Assembly (NCBI GenBank): GCA_045345765.1
Contig: CP148265.1
Location: 1,674,001-1,738,000, forward strand
DNA: 64,000 nucleotides
Direction: 5' to 3'
Source of the DNA: JAOARY01 sp045345765
GTDB lineage: Bacteria > Bacillota > Clostridia > Peptostreptococcales > Peptostreptococcaceae
Numbering within the stretch: the first letter of the stretch is position 1; every line of letters begins with the position of its first letter. The notes under the pieces are model-generated. The model was not told where the DNA came from. It saw nothing but the letters and a program-made list of their open reading frames with translations, and ran no database searches. Positions 26,659-35,360 of this stretch are shown piece after piece. The position numbers were made by a program, and so were the translations under genes.

Positions 26659-28137
26659 TTAGATTCCTATACTAGATAGATTATTTAATTTACTTAATCT
26701 TTCAATCTCAATATTGTGTAGCTTATAAAAATTATCAAATGTAGTATTGCATTTATCATTATCTATACTAATTAAATCACTATTTACGTTCATAATTAAA
26801 AAGGCTGAATATAAATCTCTTTGTAACTTGATATCTTTAAAATAGTTCCATCTTTGACTAAGTTTCTTTTTATTATAGCTTTGGTCAATGTGGTTGTACG
26901 AAGAAGCTTTAACTTTATAGGTGTCAATTTTTATTAAACTTAAACCATGATATTTTAGTTTTCTATCTATAATTGTTAATAACATTGAAGGAGCTTTGTT
27001 TGCCAATGATTTGCCAAAACGTTTCTTCCTATTGATTTTACCTTTTTCACTTACTGTTGTTTCTTTGGCTCTCTTTTGTAAACCTTTGAAATTCATGGTT
27101 TCAACATAGATATTATCACCTAGACTTATAATCTCATTTGCTAATATCTCATGTTGTAGTTTTCTAATATCAGCTTGTTTTTGATGTAATTCTTTTATTT
27201 TGTATCTAGCTTTTAGGTATTTATTAGAAAACATCCACTTTAGTTTAACACCACATTTAATAGTACCATTTTTATTGAAATTATTGGGATTGGTAGCTCT
27301 TTTGCTCCTATCCATATATCTTTGTATTTTATTTTTTTCATTTTCTATATTTTGTACTCTATTTGCTAATTCGTATAGTTTAACATCTGACTTGCTTGAT
27401 ATTGCAATAGTTTGAGTGCCAATATCTAAACCTACATCACCACTGCCAACTTGACGCTTAAGTTCACCAGTGTCTTTATTAACTTTTGTAGGAGGTACTC
27501 CTTTAAGAACTAATTGCAAATAGAATTTATATCTACCTTTAACAAATTTCCTCACGACTTTGCAATATTTTATCTTGCATCGCATAGCTTGATATTCATA
27601 AGGGTTGTTGTAATTTATTTGAACTTGTATGGTTAATCCATTCCAAAATAAAGTATCATTTTTAAATCTGATTCCTGATTTATTAGACTTACCTTCTAAA
27701 GATTTTAAAGTGTCATACTTTTTGTAATGGATTTGTTTACCATCACCAAATAATAGTTTTTCATATGCTTTCCAAAGATATGTTGCTATCTTCTGGGACG
27801 TGTTGGAATCGATGTTTTTCTTAAAGAATCTTTGCATATCTCTAACATCAGCATGAAATGAGTATTCATTGAGTCTATAATCTTTATAAATTTGATTAAG
27901 CTCTTTATATAATTCTTTTTGACGTTTTATTTTGGTTTTGTCAGTTGTGCCATATAAGGCTTTTAATTCTGACTTAATAGTTCTATATCTTTTAGTCTTA
28001 ATCATTTCTTTATAACGCTTTTTAGTTATATTGACTAAAGAATTATATATTTTTCTACCAATTTCAAACCTTTTGTTTAAAATATCTTCTTGATATTGTT
28101 CAGTATTAAGTTTAAATGTTATACAAAAGTTACTCAT
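26659..28137 (-). CDS. tnpB: TnpB, RNA-guided DNA endonuclease of IS605-type element
   Basis: A 492-residue protein with an intact RuvC-like core: Asp238 in VGLDIG, Glu346 in YVETMNF and Asp441 in QRDLYSAFL. The CxxC...CxxC zinc ribbon found between the last two motifs in most TnpB proteins is absent; the segment reads KASSYNHIDQSYNKKKLSQRW instead, a variant seen in some clostridial TnpB. The start follows GAGAGGAGGTGAGTATTT. The family's role is RNA-guided cleavage at target-adjacent motifs, helping the element to persist. Confidence 0.92.
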   Translation of the reverse strand: MSNFCITFKLNTEQYQEDILNKRFEIGRKIYNSLVNITKKRYKEMIKTKRYRTIKSELKALYGTTDKTKIKRQKELYKELNQIYKDYRLNEYSFHADVRDMQRFFKKNIDSNTSQKIATYLWKAYEKLLFGDGKQIHYKKYDTLKSLEGKSNKSGIRFKNDTLFWNGLTIQVQINYNNPYEYQAMRCKIKYCKVVRKFVKGRYKFYLQLVLKGVPPTKVNKDTGELKRQVGSGDVGLDIGTQTIAISSKSDVKLYELANRVQNIENEKNKIQRYMDRSKRATNPNNFNKNGTIKCGVKLKWMFSNKYLKARYKIKELHQKQADIRKLQHEILANEIISLGDNIYVETMNFKGLQKRAKETTVSEKGKINRKKRFGKSLANKAPSMLLTIIDRKLKYHGLSLIKIDTYKVKASSYNHIDQSYNKKKLSQRWNYFKDIKLQRDLYSAFLIMNVNSDLISIDNDKCNTTFDNFYKLHNIEIERLSKLNNLSSIGI

Positions 28138-28143
28138 AAATAC

Positions 28144-28293
28144 TCACCTCCTCTCACATATAAAATTGACCATGTGTTTAAACCGTTCTTCAACATTTGG
28201 TATTAAGAATATTTTTCTTCGATACCTTGGACAAAAAACAAAATGATAGTTTATTAAAGATGTTGTTGTTTTGGTTTTTCTATATTCATTCAT
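28144..28293 (-). pseudogene. tnpA: Truncated tnpA (Y1 HUH transposase remnant)
   Basis: A 49-codon frame whose product (YHFVFCPRYRRKIFLIPNVEERF) matches the N-terminus of IS200/IS605 TnpA, then stops at TGA. The HUH motif and catalytic tyrosine, which lie further on in the roughly 130-150-residue enzyme, are missing. The element therefore cannot transpose by itself. The stop lies within the ribosome binding site region of tnpB. Confidence 0.8.
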
Positions 28294-28466
28294 AAGTTAA
28301 ATATAACACAACCCATGTATATTTCCAATATTTTCGTACACGAATTAAAATTATTTTAGTAGGAATATTTGTTTTTTAATTTATTTCAGAAAGGAGGTAG
28401 CAGAGCTAGGGCTATCCCTCCCACACCTAAAGGAGTGGGCTTCACGCCCAAATTCTGTGATGATTT

Positions 28467-28751
28467 ATGAATTTAGATATTAAAATTATAATTATAATAG
28501 AATTGATTTCAATAATGCTAATATTTATTGGAATTGTATTTTTAAAATATAAAAATAAAAACATAAAAAATGATATTTTAGGAGTTTTGTTTATACTATG
28601 CAGTTTATTAATAACAAGTATTTATATAATTTACAATAGCAACAGTTTTATGATATCTACCTTAGGCTTGGTTATAATAGTGTTATTAATAGCAAATTTT
28701 TTGAACAATTTTATAGATTATTTAAAAGAGTATAAAAAAACTCCACTTTAA
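28467..28751 (+). CDS. Small integral membrane protein, unknown
   Basis: A 94-residue protein with about three hydrophobic segments and little else. The ATG at 28467 lies within about 10-20 bp of the left end of the insertion element and has no clear ribosome binding site, so the insertion may have removed its native upstream region. It is followed by a strong terminator. Product and function are unknown; expression is uncertain. Confidence 0.5.
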   Translation: MNLDIKIIIIIELISIMLIFIGIVFLKYKNKNIKNDILGVLFILCSLLITSIYIIYNSNSFMISTLGLVIIVLLIANFLNNFIDYLKEYKKTPL

Positions 28752-28765
28752 AGTGGAGTTTTTTT
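28734..28765. terminator. Bidirectional terminator
   Basis: The perfect palindrome AAAAACTCCACTTT/AAAGTGGAGTTTTT is flanked by A and T runs and lies between convergent genes. Confidence 0.92.
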
Positions 28766-29396
28766 ATTTATAAATACTTATTAAATGAAGAACCATTAGA
28801 TGAGCTGGATAAAATATATAAAACAAATATCTTGCTTTGATTCCTAGCTTAAAATTATAAAGATTTATAAATATCAAAGAAAACAAAGAAAATATTTGAA
28901 TGTTTGAAAAACCTACAAAATATATAAATAAAATATTTAATCCAAAAAAGCTTATAAATAGCTTTAATTTATCTTCATAAAAAACATAAAAAAGAAATAT
29001 TAATAAAACACCATAAGAGCCATAGTCCATATTAGATATATCGCTTATATAAAGAATTAAAAATGAACTAAGACCTTTTAGTAAGATATTTAAATTAGAG
29101 TCATAAGCAATTATAAATAAAAGTCCAAAAGATAGGGTTAAGAATATATTCAATCTAGCAGTATCGGCAATTATACTATAGGGAATTTGAATCAAACAAC
29201 CAAAACTAAATAATCTAAATAGATATTTTTTTTTGTTTTTGGTATTATAATATCCATTAGCAATTCCAAATGCGAAGATTGGAAATGCAAGCCTTCCAAT
29301 TATTCTTAAACTAATATAATTAGGAAGAAGTATTGCACCTATATGATCTATTAACATAAATAAACATGCGAGTACCTTTAGATAAAATAAATTCAT
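28764..29396 (-). CDS. TraX-family membrane protein
   Basis: A 210-residue protein with about 7-8 membrane segments. The N-terminus (LKVLACLFMLIDHIGAILLP, then RIIGRLAFPIFAFGIANGYYNTKNKKKYLFRLF) is characteristic of the TraX family. In F plasmid TraX acetylates pilin; chromosomal clostridial members have no known substrate and no conjugation genes are nearby. The start follows CGGAGGGATTTT. Confidence 0.88.
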   Translation of the reverse strand: MNLFYLKVLACLFMLIDHIGAILLPNYISLRIIGRLAFPIFAFGIANGYYNTKNKKKYLFRLFSFGCLIQIPYSIIADTARLNIFLTLSFGLLFIIAYDSNLNILLKGLSSFLILYISDISNMDYGSYGVLLIFLFYVFYEDKLKLFISFFGLNILFIYFVGFSNIQIFSLFSLIFINLYNFKLGIKARYLFYIFYPAHLMVLHLISIYK

Positions 29397-29460
29397 AAAA
29401 TCCCTCCGACTTTTAGTTTATTTTTAGATATATTCCTTTTTTAATTATATCCAAAAAATA

Positions 29461-29499
29461 GAGCTATCAACATTAGAAATTAATGTGATAACCCTATTA
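29461..29499 (-). terminator. Probable terminator of the permease-thioredoxin operon
   Basis: An inverted repeat with a one-base bulge (GAGCTATCAACATTA with TAATGTGATAACCCT) lies 40 bp downstream of the thioredoxin gene; on the minus strand TATTTTTT follows. Confidence 0.6.
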
Positions 29500-29536
29500 T
29501 TTAATATATCAAAATACTGAATTTAAAATTTGTTTC

Positions 29537-29767
29537 TTAGCCAAGAATTTCTTTTATTTCATCCTTGTTTGCAACTCTTCCACTTACTACAACTTTTTCA
29601 TCAACAACTAATGCTGGAGTTTTCATAACACCATATTTAGCTATTTCTACAAAGTCACCTACTTTTTCAAATTCACAATCTAAACTTAATTCACTTGCTG
29701 CATTCTTTGCGTTTTCATAAAGAGTATCGCAGTTTTTGCAACCTCCACCTAAGATTTTAATTACCAT
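29537..29767 (-). CDS. Small thioredoxin-family protein
   Basis: A 76-residue redox-active thioredoxin with the CxxC motif GGGCKNC (Cys10, Cys13) and a cis-Pro region (MKTPALVVDEKVVVSG). The start at 29767 follows GGGGGAGTTATA. It is encoded 33 bp after an ArsP-like permease, a pairing common in bacteria. It may reduce a metal or thiol substrate linked to that permease; this is inference. Confidence 0.9.
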   Translation of the reverse strand: MVIKILGGGCKNCDTLYENAKNAASELSLDCEFEKVGDFVEIAKYGVMKTPALVVDEKVVVSGRVANKDEIKEILG

Positions 29768-29800
29768 TATAACTCCCCCTATCATTTATATTTAAATTAT

Positions 29801-30775
29801 TTAAAATAAATAATTAAATGCATATCCAACTAAGATAATACCTATTGTTGTTATAACTACAAATGCAGCTATAAGTTTTGGTTTGATAACTTTTCTAAGC
29901 AAAATCATTTCTGGTAAAGATAGTGCTGTTGTTGCCATCATAAAAGATAGCGCAGTTCCAAGTCCTACTCCTTTAAGTATTAAGGCTTCTGCAATTGGAA
30001 TTGTTCCAAGAGCATTAGAATATAAAGGAACAGCTAAAACAGTTGCAACAATTACACCAAATACATTATCTTTACTTGCGTATTTAACTAATAGATCTTC
30101 TGGAGCATAACCATGGATTAAAGCTCCTATGAATATACCTATAATCAAATATATATATATTCTTTTTATAATATCTTTTGTATTTTGAAGTGCAAAGTCC
30201 ATTCTTTGCTTTTTGTTAAGAGTTTCAACTTCTCTTTCTGGCATCTTAATTTCATAGACATATTCTTCAACATAATCTTGCATATTTAATTTGTCTATAA
30301 TAACTCCACCAACAACTCCAACTAATACACCCATTATAACATAAGAAAAGGCAATTTTAACACCAAATGAAGCCAATAGAATTGCAAAGGCAGCCTCGTT
30401 AACGATTGGTGATGTTATAAGGAATGAAAATGTTACACCAAGAGGTATTCTAGCTTCAACAAAACCTATAAAAAGAGGTACTGAAGAACAAGAACAAAAT
30501 GGTGTTACTATACCAAATAATGATGCTAAGATATTTGATTTTATACCACTAAATTTCTCTAATACTTTCTTTGTTCTTTCTGGAGAGAAGAAACTTCTCA
30601 TATAAGATATCAAAAATATCATAACAAATAAAAGTATTAAAATTTTGATAACATCATAAATGAAGAAATGAACACTAGCACCTAGTTGACTTTCCATTGA
30701 TAGATTAAATACATTTGTAACAAGACTTTCAACTAAGTCATAAAGCCATTTAAACTCTAATATATTTTTTACCAT
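29801..30775 (-). CDS. Permease, ArsP/UPF0718 family
   Basis: A 324-residue membrane protein of the DUF318/ArsP_1 group. The core motif TPFCSCSSVPLFIGFVEARIPLGVTFSFLITSPIVNEAA includes the conserved cysteines, and a second half-repeat ends near EMILLRKVIKPKL. Known members export organoarsenicals; many others are uncharacterised. The downstream thioredoxin gene is part of the same operon. No ArsR gene is seen nearby. The start follows AGAAGGTGAGATT. Confidence 0.87.
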   Translation of the reverse strand: MVKNILEFKWLYDLVESLVTNVFNLSMESQLGASVHFFIYDVIKILILLFVMIFLISYMRSFFSPERTKKVLEKFSGIKSNILASLFGIVTPFCSCSSVPLFIGFVEARIPLGVTFSFLITSPIVNEAAFAILLASFGVKIAFSYVIMGVLVGVVGGVIIDKLNMQDYVEEYVYEIKMPEREVETLNKKQRMDFALQNTKDIIKRIYIYLIIGIFIGALIHGYAPEDLLVKYASKDNVFGVIVATVLAVPLYSNALGTIPIAEALILKGVGLGTALSFMMATTALSLPEMILLRKVIKPKLIAAFVVITTIGIILVGYAFNYLF

Positions 30776-31143
30776 AATCTCACCTTCTATATATAATTTT
30801 GTATATTACCATATAATCATATACGGGCAAAAAAATCAATAAATATTTATTAATTTGTTCAAAAAAAATATTATATTAAAAAGATTAATACTTTAAGAAT
30901 TTATTATTATTTTTATCAATAATTTTAGTGGATTTTAAATTAGGATAATAGAATTATTTGTAATATTTGATTGAAATTAAATTAAGATAGTAAGAAAAAC
31001 TTTTGATAAAGACTATATTAATTATAAAATTTCTGATTAAATTAAAAAATATAAGATAAAAATATATATAAATTGCGTGAAATTTGTTAATCTATTTGTA
31101 TATATTTTTATTTTTATAAAAATAAAATAAAGGAGTGGATATT
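30776..31143. other. AT-rich divergent intergenic region
   Basis: A 368-bp spacer between the permease and hutP-like genes. I see no ORF with a ribosome binding site, no tRNA and no classical riboswitch. A short imperfect repeat of TATA boxes (around 30805-30822) may contain the permease promoter. Confidence 0.45.
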
Positions 31144-31557
31144 TTGGATAATAACAGTTCTGTAGTTGCTAAAGCTTCTATTAAGATGGCTATAAGCAGT
31201 AGAGAGGAAGAATCAGAGTTAAAGGATTTGTTTAAGGATGATGATGTGCTTGTTTGTGCAGCTGATATCGGAGGGAATTTGATTAACTCCATACCAAAGA
31301 TAATTGAACGCGCGATTGTGTCAGCCAAAAAAACAAATATTATAAGAGATACTCATGTTCACGAAGGTGCAGTTGCAGGAGCAGCAAGAGAAGCGATAAT
31401 GCAATTACAAGCAAAGGCTTCAGGACTTAGTGTTGGTGGTAAGATTGGGATTGCAAGAAGAGGAGAGCATTTAAGTGTTTGTATTTATATAAGTATTGGA
31501 CTTTTGCATCTTAATGATTTGGCTATTGGTATAGGTCATAGATCAATACCTAATTAA
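31144..31557 (+). CDS. hutP: HutP-family RNA-binding antiterminator
   Basis: A 137-residue protein starting at TTG 31144, eight bases after AAAGGAG (an in-frame GTG at 31135 overlaps that site). It matches HutP through THVHEGAVAGAAREA, GGKIGIARRGEHLSV and GLLHLNDLAIGIGHRSIPN, which include the His residues that bind metal and histidine in the Bacillus protein. HutP binds L-histidine and then RNA, preventing termination. No hut genes are here; the next gene, 22 bp on, is an NhaC-family transporter. A histidine-responsive transport unit is the likely meaning. Confidence 0.9.
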   Translation: MDNNSSVVAKASIKMAISSREEESELKDLFKDDDVLVCAADIGGNLINSIPKIIERAIVSAKKTNIIRDTHVHEGAVAGAAREAIMQLQAKASGLSVGGKIGIARRGEHLSVCIYISIGLLHLNDLAIGIGHRSIPN

Positions 31558-31579
31558 TTTATGAAAAAAAGAGGTAAGT

Positions 31580-32986
31580 ATGAATAGTTTAAAAAAAGAA
31601 ATCAAAAAATTAGATTCTATTATTCTTTGTTTATTTAATTTGATATTTATAGTAGCTTGTATATATTTTAATATACCTGTGTATTTAGGATTTTTTATGG
31701 GGATAATATTTACTTTATTATTATTAAAAAATAAAAATTACAATATCAAAGAAGTTATAAAAATTGGATTTAATGGCGTAAAAGAATGTAAGATTGCTAT
31801 TTTTATAGTGTTTTTGATGGGGGCTAATATCTCATCTTGGATTAGTGGTGGAGTAGTTCCCTCAATGATTTATTATGGTTTTAATTTTATATCAGATTTT
31901 AATTTTTTAATAACTGCATTTTTGCTTTGTGCATTGGTTTCTGTATTTATGGGGACGGCAGTTGGGACATTTTCAACAATAGGAATTGCACTTATTGGAA
32001 TAGGTAGAGGAATAGGTATACCACTTCCTATATTGGTAGGAACTCTTATATCGGCAGCTTATTTAGCTGATAGAATATCACCTATTTCAGGGCTTGTTAA
32101 TTTGACTTTGGATGTCAATAAGATTGATTTTGATGAATTTTTAAAATCAAGTTTAAAGACTATTTCACTTGGACTTTTAATATCTTTAGTATTTTATTAT
32201 TTTTTAGGAAATAAATATATGAGTGGAATAGATCAAAATGTAATAAGTACATATCAAAAGAATTTATCGGATTCATTTTATATATCCAAATTATTTTTAG
32301 CATTTCCACTTGTTATGATGGTGCTTGCTTTTAAGAAGGTAAATGTATTTTATAATATGAGTGTTGGTGTTATTTTAGGAGCATTGGCAGGACTTTTTTA
32401 TCAAGATATGAATGTCTTAGATGTTATAAATTCACTTATTTTTGGATATGAATCAAACACTAATATAATGGAATTAGATTCGATATTAAAAGGTGGCGGG
32501 GCTTTCAATATGAAGGATGTAGTACTACTTAATATTGCTGCTATATTTTTAAATTCTATATTACAGGAATTAGATTTATTAATGCCTTTGCTTGAAGATT
32601 TTAAGACCAAGATAAGAACTACAAAGAGTCTGTATTTTAAAACTGGATTATTATCTTTTATACTGACGATGGTAACTTGTAATCAAGTTGTTTCTATTGT
32701 TTTTGTAACCAAATTATTAAAAGATAAGTTTGATGAATTTAATATAAATAAAGTAGAGCTTTCAAGAACTATTGCAGATAGTGGAACTTTAATAGCACCT
32801 GTTTTTCCTTGGAATGTAAATGCTATATTAATAGGACTTATTGTGAATCTAAATGCATTTGAATATGCTCCTTATGCAATTTATTGTTATATAGCACCTA
32901 TTATTGCAATTCTTTATGGATTTATATTTAGAAATAAGGATGAAAATAAAATAATTACAAATAATTTTAATAAAGTAAAAGCTTAA
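31580..32986 (+). CDS. NhaC-family transporter paired with HutP
   Basis: A 468-residue polytopic protein of the NhaC superfamily with GTAVGTFSTIGIALIGIG, AAYLADRISPISGLVNLTLDV and a late SGTLIAPVFPWNVNAI segment. About 11-12 hydrophobic segments are present. The start follows AGAGGTAAGT and the gene is in one transcript with hutP. The annotation 'Na+/H+ antiporter' is by family only. The HutP pairing suggests a histidine-linked substrate, for example histidine or a histidine product. Confidence 0.87.
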   Translation: MNSLKKEIKKLDSIILCLFNLIFIVACIYFNIPVYLGFFMGIIFTLLLLKNKNYNIKEVIKIGFNGVKECKIAIFIVFLMGANISSWISGGVVPSMIYYGFNFISDFNFLITAFLLCALVSVFMGTAVGTFSTIGIALIGIGRGIGIPLPILVGTLISAAYLADRISPISGLVNLTLDVNKIDFDEFLKSSLKTISLGLLISLVFYYFLGNKYMSGIDQNVISTYQKNLSDSFYISKLFLAFPLVMMVLAFKKVNVFYNMSVGVILGALAGLFYQDMNVLDVINSLIFGYESNTNIMELDSILKGGGAFNMKDVVLLNIAAIFLNSILQELDLLMPLLEDFKTKIRTTKSLYFKTGLLSFILTMVTCNQVVSIVFVTKLLKDKFDEFNINKVELSRTIADSGTLIAPVFPWNVNAILIGLIVNLNAFEYAPYAIYCYIAPIIAILYGFIFRNKDENKIITNNFNKVKA

Positions 32987-33169
32987 GATTAGATTTTGCC
33001 TTATTAATATAGTTAATATTATAGGAAGTTTTATAGGATTTTATGCTCTTTATAGATTTGCAAATCAACTTATTAATAAGTTTTCTTAAATGTAACTTAA
33101 AAAACTGGAAATTGCCCTTCTTTTGTTATAATATATATTAGTGACATTAAAGATGGAAAGGGGATAAAA

Positions 33170-34705
33170 ATGAAGAAATTTTTTATAATAAATATGCTTG
33201 TAATGCTTGTATTAACAAGTATTTCATATGCAGAGGAAAAAGTTGTAAAACTTGAAAATCATATAGTTGAAGATATTTCAAATGATTTGATAAGATATAC
33301 AAATAAGGAATTAGGATATCAAATAGAAGTTGATGATAATTTAGAACTTAAGCTTCCTATGGATAAATACATAAGTGAGCTAAGAAGTGATGAGTTAGAG
33401 GTTGAAGTTTATTATGATGATTTATCAGAGCATTCATCATTTTTAAGCTATGTAAATTATACAACTAAGTTTTTGAATGATGAAAAAAGTCATAGTTTTG
33501 AATACAAAGAAAGTAAAAAATTAAATGGTAAGCCTTATAAACTTTTTAAATGGTCAAGAGATAAGATAAAAAATATAAAACATGATAGAAATCATTATGT
33601 GCTTGTACTTATAAATATGGGTGATAATAAAGCCTATACTATATTTATAAAATCAGAAGATGAATTTAAAGATTATAATTCTTATATGGATATAGTAAAA
33701 TCATTTAAGATTACAGACAAAATTGGTATGACTAGATATTATGAAGATATGAGTGATATTCAAATTAGAGATAATTTTAATGAAGTTACAACTAATTTTG
33801 TAGATAAATATTTTATGAATAATAAAAAACTTCATTGGGGAATATTTGAACCAACTGCACCAACAGCATTTGATTATTTAAATTCATTAGAAAAACAAAT
33901 TGATTATGATTTTAATTTCTTATTAAAATATCAGACTTTTGATTCTACTTTTCCATTAAATGAATTAGAAGAAGCCTATAAGAGAAATGAATATGTTGAA
34001 CTTACATTCCAAACAATGTTCTTTAGTGACCCATCAAAGAATAAAGGGATTTTGTATGATATTATAGATGGAAAATATGATGATTATTTTAAGGAATATG
34101 CAAGACTTGCTAATGAATTTGATAAGCCAATACTATTTAGACTTAATAATGAGATGAATGGAGATTGGTGTGTGTATTCGAGTTTTTATCATTCTATGGA
34201 TACAGATATATATAAGGATAGCTATAGATATGTTTATAATATATTTGAAGAAGCTGGAGCAAATGACAATGTGCTTTGGGTTTGGAATCCACATGATATA
34301 TCATTTCCTAAGTTTAAATGGAATGATTATATGAGTTATTACCCAGGTGATAAATATGTAGATGTAGTTGGTCTTACAGGGTATAATACAGGAACTTATT
34401 ATAAGGGTGAAGTATGGAGAGAGTTTGCACAAATTTATCCAGAACTTTATAGAGATTATGATGAAAAATTCAATAAACCTTTTATAATTACTGAGTTTGG
34501 TTCAAATAAAGTCGGTGGAGATAAGGTTAATTGGGTTAATCAAATGTTTGATGAGATAAGATATGGAGATTACAAAAAGCTAAAAATAGCTATTTGGTGG
34601 AACGGAATTGACTGGGATACACAGGGTAATCCAGCAAGGACTTATAGATTAGATAAGGATCCAAATGTAATAGAGGCATTTAAAAAAGGGCTTATGTTTT
34701 ATTAA
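33170..34705 (+). CDS. Secreted glycoside hydrolase, GH26-like
   Basis: A 511-residue exported protein with a signal peptide at 1-21 (VLTSISYAEE). Residues 25-195 form an unassigned N-terminal domain. Residues 220-511 look like a (beta/alpha)8 hydrolase of the GH26 type: acid/base Glu328 in RLNNEMNGDW and nucleophile Glu442 in ITEFGSN, with HWGIFEP at its start. Typical GH26 enzymes cut beta-mannans or mixed-linkage glucans. The start follows AAAGGGGATAAAA, with an extended -10 TGTTATAAT at 33125-33132. The target could be a host or self glycan; GDP-mannose synthesis exists in this organism. Confidence 0.85.
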   Translation: MKKFFIINMLVMLVLTSISYAEEKVVKLENHIVEDISNDLIRYTNKELGYQIEVDDNLELKLPMDKYISELRSDELEVEVYYDDLSEHSSFLSYVNYTTKFLNDEKSHSFEYKESKKLNGKPYKLFKWSRDKIKNIKHDRNHYVLVLINMGDNKAYTIFIKSEDEFKDYNSYMDIVKSFKITDKIGMTRYYEDMSDIQIRDNFNEVTTNFVDKYFMNNKKLHWGIFEPTAPTAFDYLNSLEKQIDYDFNFLLKYQTFDSTFPLNELEEAYKRNEYVELTFQTMFFSDPSKNKGILYDIIDGKYDDYFKEYARLANEFDKPILFRLNNEMNGDWCVYSSFYHSMDTDIYKDSYRYVYNIFEEAGANDNVLWVWNPHDISFPKFKWNDYMSYYPGDKYVDVVGLTGYNTGTYYKGEVWREFAQIYPELYRDYDEKFNKPFIITEFGSNKVGGDKVNWVNQMFDEIRYGDYKKLKIAIWWNGIDWDTQGNPARTYRLDKDPNVIEAFKKGLMFY

Positions 34706-34723
34706 AAATAAATATCATAAAAT

Positions 34724-34820
34724 AAAGCTATCATATTAAAAAATTAGCTAGAGAATATCATGTTATAAATCTTAAAAATAAGCATGATATTCTTTATTAG
34801 ATTTTAGTATGATAGCTTTT
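34724..34820. terminator. Large bidirectional hairpin terminator
   Basis: Imperfect arms of about 38 bp (34724-34762 and 34783-34820) surround a 20-nt loop, with A- and T-rich flanks, between convergent genes. It is unusually long and may be a small repeat element that also terminates transcription. Confidence 0.75.
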
Positions 34821-34861
34821 GTTTTTTTATAAGATTGCAAATATGTACATGTTTGTTATTT

Positions 34862-35188
34862 TTAAGAATGGACATCTTCTATAGGAAGAGTGTTTCCACT
34901 ATCATCATAGAAAGTGAATTTAGTCAAATCTAAATCTTCGGTATTGTAAGATATGAAGAAGGCTTTTTCGTGTTTTTTTAATTTTAAATCATTTAAATTA
35001 CTTGCTTTAGGTAATTTATAGACTTGCATAGTTATGGTTTCTAGTTCCAATGCTTCTTTAGCCATAACAAAACCTTCTTCTTCTGTTTTGGAACAGCTTA
35101 TACATTGTGGAAGATCAGGAAAATATATAGATATCCCATAGGTATCATATTCTGTATAATCAAATATAGCATAAAAACCAATCTGCAT
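34862..35188 (-). CDS. HicB-family antitoxin-like protein (orphan)
   Basis: A 108-residue protein with the HicB N-terminal fold: YAIFDYTEYDTYGISIYFPDLPQCISCSKTEEEGFVMAKEALELE. The start at 35188 follows TTGGAGGTTATT. HicB normally neutralises a HicA toxin encoded beside it, but no HicA-sized ORF is visible on either side. The C-terminal part lacks an obvious DNA-binding domain. It may be a solitary regulator or a remnant. Confidence 0.82.
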   Translation of the reverse strand: MQIGFYAIFDYTEYDTYGISIYFPDLPQCISCSKTEEEGFVMAKEALELETITMQVYKLPKASNLNDLKLKKHEKAFFISYNTEDLDLTKFTFYDDSGNTLPIEDVHS

Positions 35189-35360
35189 AATAACCTCCAA
35201 AATAAATTATTGTTTAGTAAATATATTATCATAAAAAATAAATCTTGTTTATACAGTTAGACTATGTTTATTTATTTCTTATCAAGATAATGATTTCTTG
35301 TTATATACATAAAAAAATGATAAAACTACCTATATAAATTAAAATGTAGGGAGAATTAAA

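Larger units (their letters stand above)
26490..28458 (-). mobile_element. IS200/IS605-type element with tnpB and tnpA remnant
   Basis: The element holds a complete tnpB and a truncated tnpA on the minus strand. Its ends carry imperfect hairpins: CCCATGCCTAAAGGCAAGGGG near 26498 at the right end, and CCCACACCTAAAGGAGTGGG at 28420-28439 plus GGGCTTCACGCCC at 28437-28449 at the left end. Such subterminal hairpins, rather than terminal inverted repeats, are the mark of this family. Exact borders are estimates. Confidence 0.8.
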
